A stretch of 64,000 nt of DNA from NCBI GenBank assembly GCA_016290875.1, contig JAEEVL010000003.1:1-64000 (forward strand). Direction: 5' to 3'. Below are positions 15,101 through 23,560 of this stretch, piece by piece (positions within the stretch are counted from its first letter, which is position 1; the number at the start of each line of letters is the position of its first letter). Under the pieces are notes generated by a model. The model was not told where the DNA came from and did not search any database. It was given only the letters and a program-made list of their open reading frames with translations. Position numbers and translations under genes: made by a program. Source of the stretch: Ruminococcus sp. (lineage in GTDB: Bacteria > Bacillota > Clostridia > Oscillospirales > Ruminococcaceae).

Positions 15101-15124
15101 CGGGCGCACGGAATGCGCCCCTAC
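15101..15124 (-). repeat. REP-like palindrome, intergenic copy 2 (inverted)
   Basis: CGGGCGCA-CGGAA-TGCGCCCCTAC, 24 bp. Its reverse complement has the same frame as 15056-15079 with two compensating stem changes, so base pairing is conserved while the stem sequence varies. Confidence 0.75.
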
Positions 15125-15170
15125 AGTTTTTAGCGATACATATAATTACGAATTACGCATTAAAATAGTT

Positions 15171-15228
15171 CAAGAAGTAAAGAAGTAAAGGGGTAATCTG
15201 TCTCATAGGTACAGAGTTTTACTTCTTG
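15171..15228. repeat. Dispersed repeat R3, copy 3 (58 bp)
   Basis: CAAGAAGTAAA and TTTTACTTCTTG bound it, with TGTCTCATAGGTA in the middle, as in copy 1 at 318-375. Confidence 0.7.
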
Positions 15229-15262
15229 CTTTCTGCAAATACGAAAAATCCAGCCGCCCTTG

Positions 15263-15291
15263 TTGCTATTTGTATTGTTTTATGTTATAAT
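15263..15291 (+). promoter_or_regulatory. Promoter for the flippase gene
   Basis: TTGCTA (15263-15268), 17-bp spacer, and an extended -10 TGTTATAAT ending at 15291. Confidence 0.75.
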
Positions 15292-15329
15292 GTAGTTTGG
15301 AACAAAATCAGACAACGGAGAGTGAACCA

Positions 15330-16763
15330 ATGAACAAATATAAAAAACTCGCGTTCAACACTATGATATTCGCCATAGGCAGCTTTGGCTCGAAGATACT
15401 CGTGCTGCTCCTGACAAGGCTCTACACCAACAATATCAGCCCGTCAGACTCCAGTACCAAGGAACTCCTCGAGATAACAGCAAACTTCCTGCTGCCTATA
15501 TTCACATTCTCGATGACCGAAGCTATCATCCGCTACGGTCTCGACAACAAGTACGACAAATCAGAAGTCTTCACCACGGCAACTGTCCTCAACACGCTCG
15601 GACTCGTTCTGATGCTGATAGTCTCGCCGATATTCCGGATAGTGTCGTTCCTCGACTTCATCGACGGCTACACGATACTGCTGCTGATATACGTATGCAC
15701 ATCGGCTTTCCGGTCGCTGTGCTCGCAGTTCGTCCGCGCGAGGGGCATGGTGAAGCTCTTCTCGCTCGACGGTATCCTCGCCACTCTGACGCTCCTGATA
15801 TTCAACCTCATCTTCATCGCAAAACTCCACTGGGGCGTTAAAGGCTTCATGCTCTCGGTAATACTTTCCGACTTCTGCTCGGCGGTATTCCTGTTCATAG
15901 TCGCAGGACTCGCGCAGTTCCTCAGAATGGACAAGTACAACAAACGCCTTGCCACAAGCATGATGAGATTTGCCGTACCGCTTATCCCGACGGTCGTAAT
16001 GTGGGTAATAACCGGCTTCTCGGACCGTCTCTTCATCAGATATATGCACAGCGACAAGGTCGTTCTCGGCGAGAGCGCTGCCGGTATCTACGGCTATGCA
16101 ACAAAAGTGCCGAACCTCATTTCTATGGTTTCTACCATATTCTTCCAGGCGTGGAATATGTCCGCTATCATGGAAAACGATTCCGCAGACCGCAACCGCT
16201 TCTATGAGAAGGTCTACGGTGCATACGAAGCCCTGCTGTTCATCTCATCGGCATTCCTGATAGCCGGAGTTCAGCTGATAACACCGGTATTCATCAGCAC
16301 AGCGCGCTTCGGAGAATACGGGCAGGTATACAAGTACACTCCTGTGCTGGTCGTAGCCGTGCTGTTCATGTGCCTTGACCAGTTCCTCAGCAGTATCTAC
16401 ACAGCTACAAAGCACACCAAGAATTCCTTCTGGACGAGCTTTGCGGCAAGTATGGCGAACATCGTCCTCAACTTCTTCCTCATTCCCGAATGGGGCATAC
16501 AGGGCGCTTCCATTGCGACTTTCCTCAGCTATTACCTCTGCTTCTGGGCAAGAATAATCGACGCACGCTACTATGTACCGTTCAGATTCAACGCTGTACG
16601 CTCATGTGTGAGCACCACAATGCTGCTCGTAATGTGCTGGATGATAATAGCTAAGCCGCCTCTCTACGGCTTCTTCATAATAGCCGTACTCGCAGGCGTT
16701 ATCGCATACAACTACAAGGAATTCCTCATGACATTCAAAAAGCTCCTCAGAAGAGAAGCGTAA
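15330..16763 (+). CDS. Polysaccharide flippase / MATE-like membrane protein (Wzx, MurJ-type superfamily)
   Basis: A 477-residue protein with about 14 hydrophobic segments in the MVF superfamily pattern; the region around residues 210-225 (RFAVPLIPTVVMWVI) and the C-terminal half fit the polysaccharide biosynthesis C-terminal domain. Such proteins flip undecaprenyl-linked sugars across the membrane; no glycosyltransferases lie nearby to name the substrate. ATG 15330 is chosen with CGGAG 9 bases upstream, since the TTG at 15297 lies too close to the promoter. It is followed after 15 bases by a lipoprotein gene. Confidence 0.85.
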   Translation: MNKYKKLAFNTMIFAIGSFGSKILVLLLTRLYTNNISPSDSSTKELLEITANFLLPIFTFSMTEAIIRYGLDNKYDKSEVFTTATVLNTLGLVLMLIVSPIFRIVSFLDFIDGYTILLLIYVCTSAFRSLCSQFVRARGMVKLFSLDGILATLTLLIFNLIFIAKLHWGVKGFMLSVILSDFCSAVFLFIVAGLAQFLRMDKYNKRLATSMMRFAVPLIPTVVMWVITGFSDRLFIRYMHSDKVVLGESAAGIYGYATKVPNLISMVSTIFFQAWNMSAIMENDSADRNRFYEKVYGAYEALLFISSAFLIAGVQLITPVFISTARFGEYGQVYKYTPVLVVAVLFMCLDQFLSSIYTATKHTKNSFWTSFAASMANIVLNFFLIPEWGIQGASIATFLSYYLCFWARIIDARYYVPFRFNAVRSCVSTTMLLVMCWMIIAKPPLYGFFIIAVLAGVIAYNYKEFLMTFKKLLRREA

Positions 16764-16778
16764 CAAGGAGAAACAAAA

Positions 16779-17546
16779 ATGAAAAGAACATCTTCACTTC
16801 TGCTCGCGCTGGCTGTAATGCTCGGCTCGGCAGTATCCTGCAAATCAGAAACAGTAAAAGATCCCAACGAACCTACTACATCAGGCACACACACCGTACT
16901 CAATAACGAGATAATCATAACAGGCGGTCAGGCACCGGCTATACAGACTTCAACAGTTCAGCCGCCGGCAGACCTCGAGAGCTCTGTCGGAGCAGAGTCC
17001 GGAGACCTCTACCTCTCCATCACCAACGGAGATATGTCGATACAGTACAACGGCAACAATACCGATCCCAAGCACACTATGCTCTCCTACAACGCCGTTA
17101 CAGCTCCCATAACAGGAAACGGCGACTACACAGTAGGCGTTACAGCTGATACAAAGGGATTCCGCTTCGATATGACCGGTGACGAGAACGATACCTCAGT
17201 TCTGCCGGAAGAACTCCAGTATCTCGCAGTTGTATACAAAGAGGGCAAAAAGCTCAATCCAAACGCTGTTATCACAGTAAAGGCTGTCCGCGTGGACGGT
17301 CAGGAGATACCGCTCAAGGCAAAGGCTTACACAGCCTCAGACGACGGTACAGACCTCAAAGCCAACGTGTACAACGAGTGGGCAGATTCACCCTCACCGA
17401 ACGCTTTATCAGCTGACGGTCCGCTCTATAACAATGGAGAACCGGCTGCATTCGCAGGAGAGTATTCACCCTCGATAGTTGATACAGACAGCTTCGCTAA
17501 GTGGACAAACGTAGAAATTGACGTAACCGTTTCAGGCATAGAGTAA
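16779..17546 (+). CDS. Lipoprotein of unknown function
   Basis: A 255-residue exported lipoprotein: MKRTSSLLLALAV, lipobox SAVSC with Cys-21, then a Thr/Pro-rich linker of about 40 residues and a beta-rich domain of about 190 residues. No catalytic motif is recognised. It lies 15 bases after the flippase gene behind AAGGAG, suggesting co-expression at the cell surface, and shares a bidirectional terminator with the convergent cohesin-like lipoprotein gene. Confidence 0.8.
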   Translation: MKRTSSLLLALAVMLGSAVSCKSETVKDPNEPTTSGTHTVLNNEIIITGGQAPAIQTSTVQPPADLESSVGAESGDLYLSITNGDMSIQYNGNNTDPKHTMLSYNAVTAPITGNGDYTVGVTADTKGFRFDMTGDENDTSVLPEELQYLAVVYKEGKKLNPNAVITVKAVRVDGQEIPLKAKAYTASDDGTDLKANVYNEWADSPSPNALSADGPLYNNGEPAAFAGEYSPSIVDTDSFAKWTNVEIDVTVSGIE

Positions 17547-17551
17547 CAAAA

Positions 17552-17583
17552 AAAGGCAGCCGCAATTGGCTGCCTTTCGCATT
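17552..17583. terminator. Bidirectional terminator between convergent genes
   Basis: AAAGGCAGCC (17552-17561) and GGCTGCCTTT (17568-17577) form a perfect 10-bp stem with a 6-base loop. Upstream A-runs and downstream T-runs allow termination on both strands. Confidence 0.85.
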
Positions 17584-18246
17584 TTATTCAACAGTTATCG
17601 TACCGCCTGTGCAGTGTGAGAAAGCGTACTTCTCATAGGAAGCTTCGCCGTCTGCGGCAGCGAACATATCCTTGCTAAGATCGGTGCTGTGATAGTAGTA
17701 GTCCAGGTCGTATACCGTTCCGGACTCTGCGTCTTCGGGCACCTTGAAATAGAACGTAGCTATCTTTCCGCTCGTTCCGTCAGCCTCGCCGAGTACAGCT
17801 GCAAAGAAGAACAGATTTCTTCCGGCTGCTGCAATATCCTCGGGCAGCTCGTTCTGCCACTCCATGCTCGAAGTGAGCGGATTAGTGCCGCAGGCTTCGC
17901 CTAACACGCACTTAACGCTCTGATCATCATCAGCGAGCTCGCACTTCAGCGCATCGGAATAGGCTATGTGCAGTCCGCACGCTGACCAGTTCTTGTCGGG
18001 AGTATCCACGCATACAGCTACCTGAGCGACATCGCCCGGCTTTGCTGTAACGCTCTCGATAGTGAGAAGAGGTCCTTTTCCGGCATCCTCAACATCTGTA
18101 TAGTCCTTGCTGAAAGCTTCGCGGCTTATATACATATCCGCAGGAGTATTATCTTTGCTGCCGGAGGAGCTGCTGCTTTTTGAGCCGCAGCCTGCCAGCG
18201 TAACAGCCATTGTCAGAGCAGCGGCTGCTGTTATGATCTTTTTCAT
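17584..18246 (-). CDS. Lipoprotein with a single cohesin-like domain
   Basis: A 220-residue lipoprotein (lipobox LAGC, Cys-20, then a Ser-rich linker). From about residue 60 it follows the cohesin pattern: LLTIESVTAKPGDVAQVAVC opening strands, SACGLHIAYSDALKCEL near 88, RNLFFFAAVLGEADGTSGKIA near 145, ATFYFKVPEDAESGTVYDL near 163 and a closing GGTITVE. Cohesins bind dockerin-bearing enzymes in cellulosomes; a lipid-anchored one could hold such proteins on the cell surface. The type is uncertain, and a carbohydrate-binding relative is the alternative. Its ATG overlaps the clpE stop by 4 bp. Confidence 0.7.
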   Translation of the reverse strand: MKKIITAAAALTMAVTLAGCGSKSSSSSGSKDNTPADMYISREAFSKDYTDVEDAGKGPLLTIESVTAKPGDVAQVAVCVDTPDKNWSACGLHIAYSDALKCELADDDQSVKCVLGEACGTNPLTSSMEWQNELPEDIAAAGRNLFFFAAVLGEADGTSGKIATFYFKVPEDAESGTVYDLDYYYHSTDLSKDMFAAADGEASYEKYAFSHCTGGTITVE

Positions 18247-20567
18247 TCCGCGCTCTTCTCCTTTAAACCCTCAACATTTATAGTTCCGTCCTTTACGGTA
18301 ACTGCTATCGTTGATATTTCGGAAGCTTTCTCGATTATGAGCTCTGCCACCTTGTCTTCAACGTCCTGACGGATAACTCTGCGTATGTCACGCGCACCGT
18401 AAGGCTTTCCGAAAGACTTCTCGGCAATGAGGTCGAGAGCATTCTTTGTGTACTTGAGACCTATCTCCTTCTCTGCGAGCGGTTCCTTCATCTCATCGAG
18501 CATAAGAGCTGCTATCTCAGCGAAGTTCTCCTTAGTGAGCTGTCTGAATACAACTATCTCGTCGATACGGCTGATGAACTCGGGACGGAGGAATTCTCTG
18601 AGTCCCTTCATAGCCTTATCCTTGGAGATCTCGTCAAGTGTACGGTTAAAGCCGACTCCGACGCTCTTGTCGGTCGAGCCTGCATTTGATGTCATACAGA
18701 TGATAGTATTCTCAAAGTTGATAGTTCTGCCCTGAGCGTCATCTATCCTGCCCTCGTCGAGTATCTGCATGAGAATATTCATAACGTCCGGGTGAGCCTT
18801 CTCTATCTCGTCAAATAGGATAACTGAGTAGGGACGGCGGCGAACCTTTTCGGTGAGCTGTCCTGCCTCGTCATATCCCACATATCCGGGAGGCGAACCT
18901 ATCATACGTGCAACGGAATGCTTCTCCATATACTCTGTCATATCGAGACGGATAAGCGGCTCCGGTGAATCGAACATCTCCTCAGCGAGTGCCTTTACGA
19001 GCTCTGTCTTTCCTACGCCTGTAGGTCCTACGAATATGAACGAAGCCGGTCTGCGGCGCTTGTTAAGGCGTACTCTTGTGCGCTTGATAGCTCTCGCAAG
19101 AACTCCTACTGCCTCGTCCTGACCGAGAACACGCTTCTTGAGAGCGTCCTCGAGCTTAGCTATCTTGAGGAACTCTGTCTCGGCTATCTTGCTTGCCGGG
19201 ATACCTGTCCAGAGCTCGACTACCTTTGTTATATCGTGCTCTGTGACCTGTACGTTCTCTGCCTTTTCCCTAAGCTTTTCAGCATCCTCACGGGTGTGTA
19301 TGAGCTTGCTCTTCACCTCAGCGAGAGCCTGATAATCCGGCTCCTGCTGTTCGGAGATCTCTGTTTCCATCTTCTCGAGGACTTCTATCTCCTTTTTGAT
19401 CTTTGAATATTCAGCTATTTCGGGTGAGCGTATGCATGCTCTTGCACAGCCTTCATCCATAAGGTCTATCGCCTTATCTGGCAGGAATCTGTCCGTGATG
19501 TATCTCTCGGAGAGCTCGGCACATACTCTGATGAGATAGTCGGAGATGTGTACCTTATGGTAAGCTTCATAGTATTTCTTGATACCGAGAAGAACGTCAA
19601 CTGTATCCTCGACAGTCGGCTCTGTTACTGTAACAGGCTGGAAACGTCTTTCGAGCGCTGAGTCCTTTTCGATGTATTTTCTGTATTCGCCGAAGGTTGT
19701 CGCACCGATGACCTGAACCTCGCCTCTTGAAAGGGCAGGTTTGAGGATATTGGCGGCATTCATTGAACCCTCGGAGTCTCCTGCGCCGACAAGGTTATGT
19801 ACCTCGTCGATGAAGAGTATGATATTGCCCTCGCGCTTGACCTCGTCAACGAGTCCCTTTACACGGCTCTCGAACTGTCCGCGGAACTGTGTTCCTGCAA
19901 CGAGTGCTGTGAGGTCGAGCAGATAGAGCTTCTTGTCTGCAAGATTGAACGGAACATTTCCCTCGTTTATGCGGAGAGCAATGCCCTCAGCGATAGCGGT
20001 CTTACCTACACCGGGTTCACCAATGAGGCAGGGGTTGTTCTTGGTCCTTCTTGAAAGTATCTGGATAACTCTTGCTATCTCCTTGTCTCTGCCGATGATA
20101 GCGTCAAGCTCTCCGTCAGCAGCCTTCTGTGAAAGATTAGTGCAGTAGCTTCCGAGGAATTTGAGTTCCTTGTTCTTCTTATCCTTGTTTCTGCCGAATA
20201 TGCCCTTCTTCTCGGACTTGTTCTTGGACTCGCCGCGGTCCTTGACCTCTTTGGGTTCACCGCTGTCGCTGCCCTCTGTCTGTTCATTCTCAAGGGCGTT
20301 TCCGAACATATTCGATATGAAATCGGGCATAAGTCCGCTTCCGCCCATCTCAAAAGCATCTCCGTCGAGCATTCCCATCATCTGATCGGAGAGCTGCTCT
20401 ATCTCTTCGTCGGTGATACCGAGACGGTCCATATATTCAGCTACCTGAGGGATGTTGTTCTTACGCGCACAAGCGAGACAAAGTCCCTCATTCTTTTTTT
20501 CGTTGCCCTGTACAGAGGTAATGAATACCACCGCGGGACGCTTTTTGCATTTGCTGCACATTATCAT
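18243..20567 (-). CDS. clpE: Clp ATPase with N-terminal zinc finger (ClpE-like AAA+ unfoldase)
   Basis: A 774-residue two-module AAA+ unfoldase. The N-terminus has a zinc finger, CSKC (residues 4-7) and CLAC near 30, as in ClpE, and lacks the usual ClpC N-domain repeat. Module 1 has GEPGVGKTA near 185 and ILFIDEVHNL near 255, followed by a short coiled-coil middle domain (about 390-455). Module 2 has GPTGVGKTE near 520 and VILFDEIEKAHPDV near 590, and VGF in the loop that usually docks on ClpP. The start is ATG 20567, behind AGGAGG; ATG 20561 is also possible. Confidence 0.88.
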   Translation of the reverse strand: MIMCSKCKKRPAVVFITSVQGNEKKNEGLCLACARKNNIPQVAEYMDRLGITDEEIEQLSDQMMGMLDGDAFEMGGSGLMPDFISNMFGNALENEQTEGSDSGEPKEVKDRGESKNKSEKKGIFGRNKDKKNKELKFLGSYCTNLSQKAADGELDAIIGRDKEIARVIQILSRRTKNNPCLIGEPGVGKTAIAEGIALRINEGNVPFNLADKKLYLLDLTALVAGTQFRGQFESRVKGLVDEVKREGNIILFIDEVHNLVGAGDSEGSMNAANILKPALSRGEVQVIGATTFGEYRKYIEKDSALERRFQPVTVTEPTVEDTVDVLLGIKKYYEAYHKVHISDYLIRVCAELSERYITDRFLPDKAIDLMDEGCARACIRSPEIAEYSKIKKEIEVLEKMETEISEQQEPDYQALAEVKSKLIHTREDAEKLREKAENVQVTEHDITKVVELWTGIPASKIAETEFLKIAKLEDALKKRVLGQDEAVGVLARAIKRTRVRLNKRRRPASFIFVGPTGVGKTELVKALAEEMFDSPEPLIRLDMTEYMEKHSVARMIGSPPGYVGYDEAGQLTEKVRRRPYSVILFDEIEKAHPDVMNILMQILDEGRIDDAQGRTINFENTIICMTSNAGSTDKSVGVGFNRTLDEISKDKAMKGLREFLRPEFISRIDEIVVFRQLTKENFAEIAALMLDEMKEPLAEKEIGLKYTKNALDLIAEKSFGKPYGARDIRRVIRQDVEDKVAELIIEKASEISTIAVTVKDGTINVEGLKEKSAE

Positions 20568-20628
20568 CAGGCTGTTTCCTCCTGTTAAGTTATTTTGCCT
20601 TTTGCGGAGCACTATGCTCCTTTATTCA

Positions 20629-21534
20629 TCACATATTGTCTGCAACATAATTATACAGATATTTGAAAATATATGTCTGATCTACTGCTTTAAAGTTGAA
20701 GAAAAGCATTTCGTCGCTGCCGAGGACTACGAACAGTCTCACCGCCACGGCTACTGCGAAGCAGAGTATAGCTCCCTTGAAGATGCCTATGAAGGCTCCT
20801 CCGATATGCGAGCCGAGTGTCATTGCATGATAGCCGTTTCCGAGCATTGTGTGCGCGAAATACAGTGCTACCACCATAAGCACAACGAACAGCACCACGA
20901 ATGTCAGAAGCCTTGTTATAACATTGTACGGCTCCTGAGTATAGTCATCTGCTATCTTCTTTGCGGCGGGAGTTCTTGTCTCCTTGTCTATAAGCATAGG
21001 GATAAGGTCATCGAACTTTTCAGGATGCTCACGCACCTGCTTGGCCGCACACTCCGAAGCATACTTGTTCATACTGCTGTCGGATACTATCTTCTTCATT
21101 ATCTGAGCATAGCCTTCGTGGAGCTTATCGTAGAATTTCTGCGGATCCTCCTCGACCTTCTTGCCCTTGCGGTTGTTTACATACTTGTAAATCTCACTGT
21201 CAAAGCTCTTTTTGCCATCGTAGATCTCCTCGATCTTCTTGCTGTCGACTTTTACGCCGTATTCAAGAGAACCGATATAGTCGCTGACCTCTGCTGAAAA
21301 TTTCCATCCGCTTAGAGTTTTGTCGAGCTTTCTTACATTGCTGTCCCTGATCGTACTGCCGGCAAGTGCACTTGATATGCCTGCGCTGACGGATACGGTG
21401 ATACCCGCAGCAAGAATATAAGCAACAAGTGTAGTAAGCGCATTCATAGCGCCCTTTCTTCCGGAAAAAAACATACATACTAAGACAACAGCAACAACGA
21501 TTATATCATAAAACCACCAGAATTGTGTGCCCAT
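20629..21534 (-). CDS. CvpA-family membrane protein
   Basis: A 301-residue protein with N-terminal helices (about 8-24 and 30-55), a long charged soluble stretch (about 60-190) and further helices around 200-225 and 240-265. The pattern DIIVVAVVLVCMFFSGRKGA with a following small-residue helix is the CvpA/colicin V production family signature. Its biochemical role is unresolved; in E. coli it is needed for colicin V export and envelope stress tolerance. It is between a DUF5711 gene and clpE in the long minus-strand run. Confidence 0.75.
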   Translation of the reverse strand: MGTQFWWFYDIIVVAVVLVCMFFSGRKGAMNALTTLVAYILAAGITVSVSAGISSALAGSTIRDSNVRKLDKTLSGWKFSAEVSDYIGSLEYGVKVDSKKIEEIYDGKKSFDSEIYKYVNNRKGKKVEEDPQKFYDKLHEGYAQIMKKIVSDSSMNKYASECAAKQVREHPEKFDDLIPMLIDKETRTPAAKKIADDYTQEPYNVITRLLTFVVLFVVLMVVALYFAHTMLGNGYHAMTLGSHIGGAFIGIFKGAILCFAVAVAVRLFVVLGSDEMLFFNFKAVDQTYIFKYLYNYVADNM

Positions 21535-21601
21535 TACTGATCACCAGCCTTTTCTTTTATTTGTATTTGTATTTGTATTTTTTGTTTTCTTTTTTCTATC
21601 T

Positions 21602-22777
21602 TTATGTATCGTAATCTATACGGTCTATCTTATTGTATCCCTTGAGGAAGATGTGATTGTCGCTTCTTACGAATCCGGTGTATGAATCGTTCACGCTTGC
21701 CGTAGAGCGCAGTTTTCCGGAAAAATCGTAAGTATAAACACCGTCCTGGCAAAGGATATATGCCAGTCCCTTGAATACCGATACGTCCACCGCAGCAGTT
21801 TCCAGTGGGATTATAAGCGGCTCTGCGTCATTTCCGCTGAAGAGCACAGCCGTATATTTCCTTGAATCTTCGTTATTGACAGCTACCGCAGATTTGCCGC
21901 TAATGCTTGCAGCCGCTGCGAGTTCGCCGTCGTATTTGTAGTATGAACTGATCTGTCCGCTCCTGTTAACGTATCCGCAGGAGTCGAGTCCATACACAAA
22001 CGCCCCCTCTGAAGAACCGAAGACTTCGAGTCCGAGCGTGTTTATGCCCGGAGAATTCCAGTCCTCTTCATCTTCACTGAAATCGATCTTCTGCACAGTC
22101 GTGACATGGTCGCCGTTCTCTGCCTTGATATAAGTCGCCATACAGCCCGAGCTTTTATCTATAAAGCTGATGTCGCTTACCGGCTCCAGACACTTTCTCG
22201 CGTATATCTCGCTCCCCTTGCGGTCATACACGGTTATCTTACAGCTGTAATTCGGCTGTGTGGTAACAACGGCTGTATAGCCGTCAGAACTGAGTCGTGC
22301 AAACAGGATATTCTCCTCGAATTCCTTGCTGTAGAACACCTCGTCCTCGTCCTCTACGGAAAATTTGTTTCCGCCGCTCTCATAGACCAGCGCTTTTCCG
22401 TTTGCCACTCTCAGGACTGAGTTAAGGTATGGGTGCTGCCGCTTTTTCAGCAGCGTTCCGTCTGTATCATAAATATAAAGATAAGTATCGCTCAGAACCA
22501 TAACTCTCTTTACGGTATACCGCATCTGATAATCCGTACCTGACGAGACTTCTATCGGAAAGTTGCCCGTCGCAAGCTTTCCCGTATTTACGACAGTCTT
22601 GTACTGCTTGCCTATTCCGCGCAGCTTGGGATACCATGTGTCGCGCGTTGAGTACAGTCCCACCGTTATCGCAGCCACCAGTATCGCCACCAGCAGCTTG
22701 ATAAGTCTCTTCCGGCGTTTTTTCCGGTTTTTGAGCTCAACTATATCTTCGGCGTCGATTACCGCCAAATTATCCAT
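21602..22777 (-). CDS. DUF5711-type membrane-anchored beta-propeller-like protein
   Basis: A 391-residue protein with a basic N-terminus (NRKKRRKRLIK), one helix at about residues 28-45 and a large outside domain of repeating beta strands (YLYIYDTDGTLL, ITVYDRKGSEIY, GVYTYDFSGKL) that suggests a propeller. It resembles DUF5711 proteins of clostridia; the function is unknown. The ribosome box AAAGGAG abuts the ATG at 22777, so the TTG at 22768 may be the true start. Confidence 0.65.
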   Translation of the reverse strand: MDNLAVIDAEDIVELKNRKKRRKRLIKLLVAILVAAITVGLYSTRDTWYPKLRGIGKQYKTVVNTGKLATGNFPIEVSSGTDYQMRYTVKRVMVLSDTYLYIYDTDGTLLKKRQHPYLNSVLRVANGKALVYESGGNKFSVEDEDEVFYSKEFEENILFARLSSDGYTAVVTTQPNYSCKITVYDRKGSEIYARKCLEPVSDISFIDKSSGCMATYIKAENGDHVTTVQKIDFSEDEEDWNSPGINTLGLEVFGSSEGAFVYGLDSCGYVNRSGQISSYYKYDGELAAAASISGKSAVAVNNEDSRKYTAVLFSGNDAEPLIIPLETAAVDVSVFKGLAYILCQDGVYTYDFSGKLRSTASVNDSYTGFVRSDNHIFLKGYNKIDRIDYDT

Positions 22778-22798
22778 CTCCTTTGTTTTGTCTGTTTA

Positions 22799-23560
22799 TC
22801 ACGGCTCTGCGAGGAGCTCATCCTCAGAGTAGAATACCCTGTTAAGGTAGAGTCCGTGTGCCATAGCGGTCCTTCCGGAACGCAGGCGGTCCTTTGCCGC
22901 AAGTATCTCAGGGATATCGTCCGGCTTTAAGTTGCCCTCGTTGATGTCTATGAGGGTGCCGACCATTATCCTAATCATATTATACAGAAATCCGTTGCCT
23001 TTTACAAGCATTAAAACCGAATCTCCACTATTTTCTATCCTGAACGAATAGATGTGCCTCACTGAGGTCTTTACAGTTGAACAGTCAGTCGAGAACGACG
23101 AGAAGTCGTGCTCACCGACGAAGTATTTCGCAGCTTCCCTGACCACATCAAGGTGAAAAGGTCTGCGGTAATGGTACATAAGATCTGTCGCGAAAGGGTT
23201 CTTCGATTCACTGCAGTGCATCTTGTAGACATATTCCTTGCCCACACAGTCGAACCGCGCGTGAAAATCCTCAGGGACGTCCTCGCAGCTGAGGACAGAT
23301 ATATCGTCCGGGAGTTCTCCGTTCACTCCGCGTATAAATCCGCGGCAGTTTATACTGCTCTCCGTTTTTACATTGAAGCAGTAGTTGTTTGCGTGAACTC
23401 CCGTGTCTGTCCTTGAACAGCCGCATATAGTCACCGGATGATTCAGCACCTTCGAGACGTGTTTCTCAACGACCTCCTGTACCGTCAGAGCGTTTGTCTG
23501 ACGCTGGAAACCGTGATACTTAGTCCCCCTGTACGCTATCATCACTTTGAGATTTCTCAT
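22799..23560 (-). CDS. truA: tRNA pseudouridine(38-40) synthase TruA
   Basis: Isomerises uridines 38-40 in the anticodon arm of tRNAs. The 253-residue protein has KVMIAYRGTKYHGFQRQ at the start and the catalytic aspartate in CSRTDTGVHA near residue 52; NMIRIMVGTLIDI lies near 200. ATG 23560 is preferred over the upstream 23617 because GGAGGG precedes it and the protein then begins as TruA does. It overlaps the last 41 bases of the YfhO-family gene. TruA next to the ECF genes is a familiar Firmicutes arrangement. Confidence 0.95.
   Translation of the reverse strand: MRNLKVMIAYRGTKYHGFQRQTNALTVQEVVEKHVSKVLNHPVTICGCSRTDTGVHANNYCFNVKTESSINCRGFIRGVNGELPDDISVLSCEDVPEDFHARFDCVGKEYVYKMHCSESKNPFATDLMYHYRRPFHLDVVREAAKYFVGEHDFSSFSTDCSTVKTSVRHIYSFRIENSGDSVLMLVKGNGFLYNMIRIMVGTLIDINEGNLKPDDIPEILAAKDRLRSGRTAMAHGLYLNRVFYSEDELLAEP

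Noticed and set aside
15055..15125. Possible CRISPR-like pair of repeats
   Set aside because: Only two inverted 24-bp palindromes with a 21-base gap and no array or cas genes; they fit REP elements instead.
20452..21297. 281-residue plus-strand frame spanning the clpE/cvpA boundary
   Set aside because: It crosses two good minus-strand genes and their gap; rich in His, Tyr and Cys as expected of an antisense frame.
21545..21590. Tandem TATTTG-like hexamers between cvpA and the DUF5711 gene
   Set aside because: A short, low-complexity stretch in a 67-base gap; nothing suggests phase variation of either gene.
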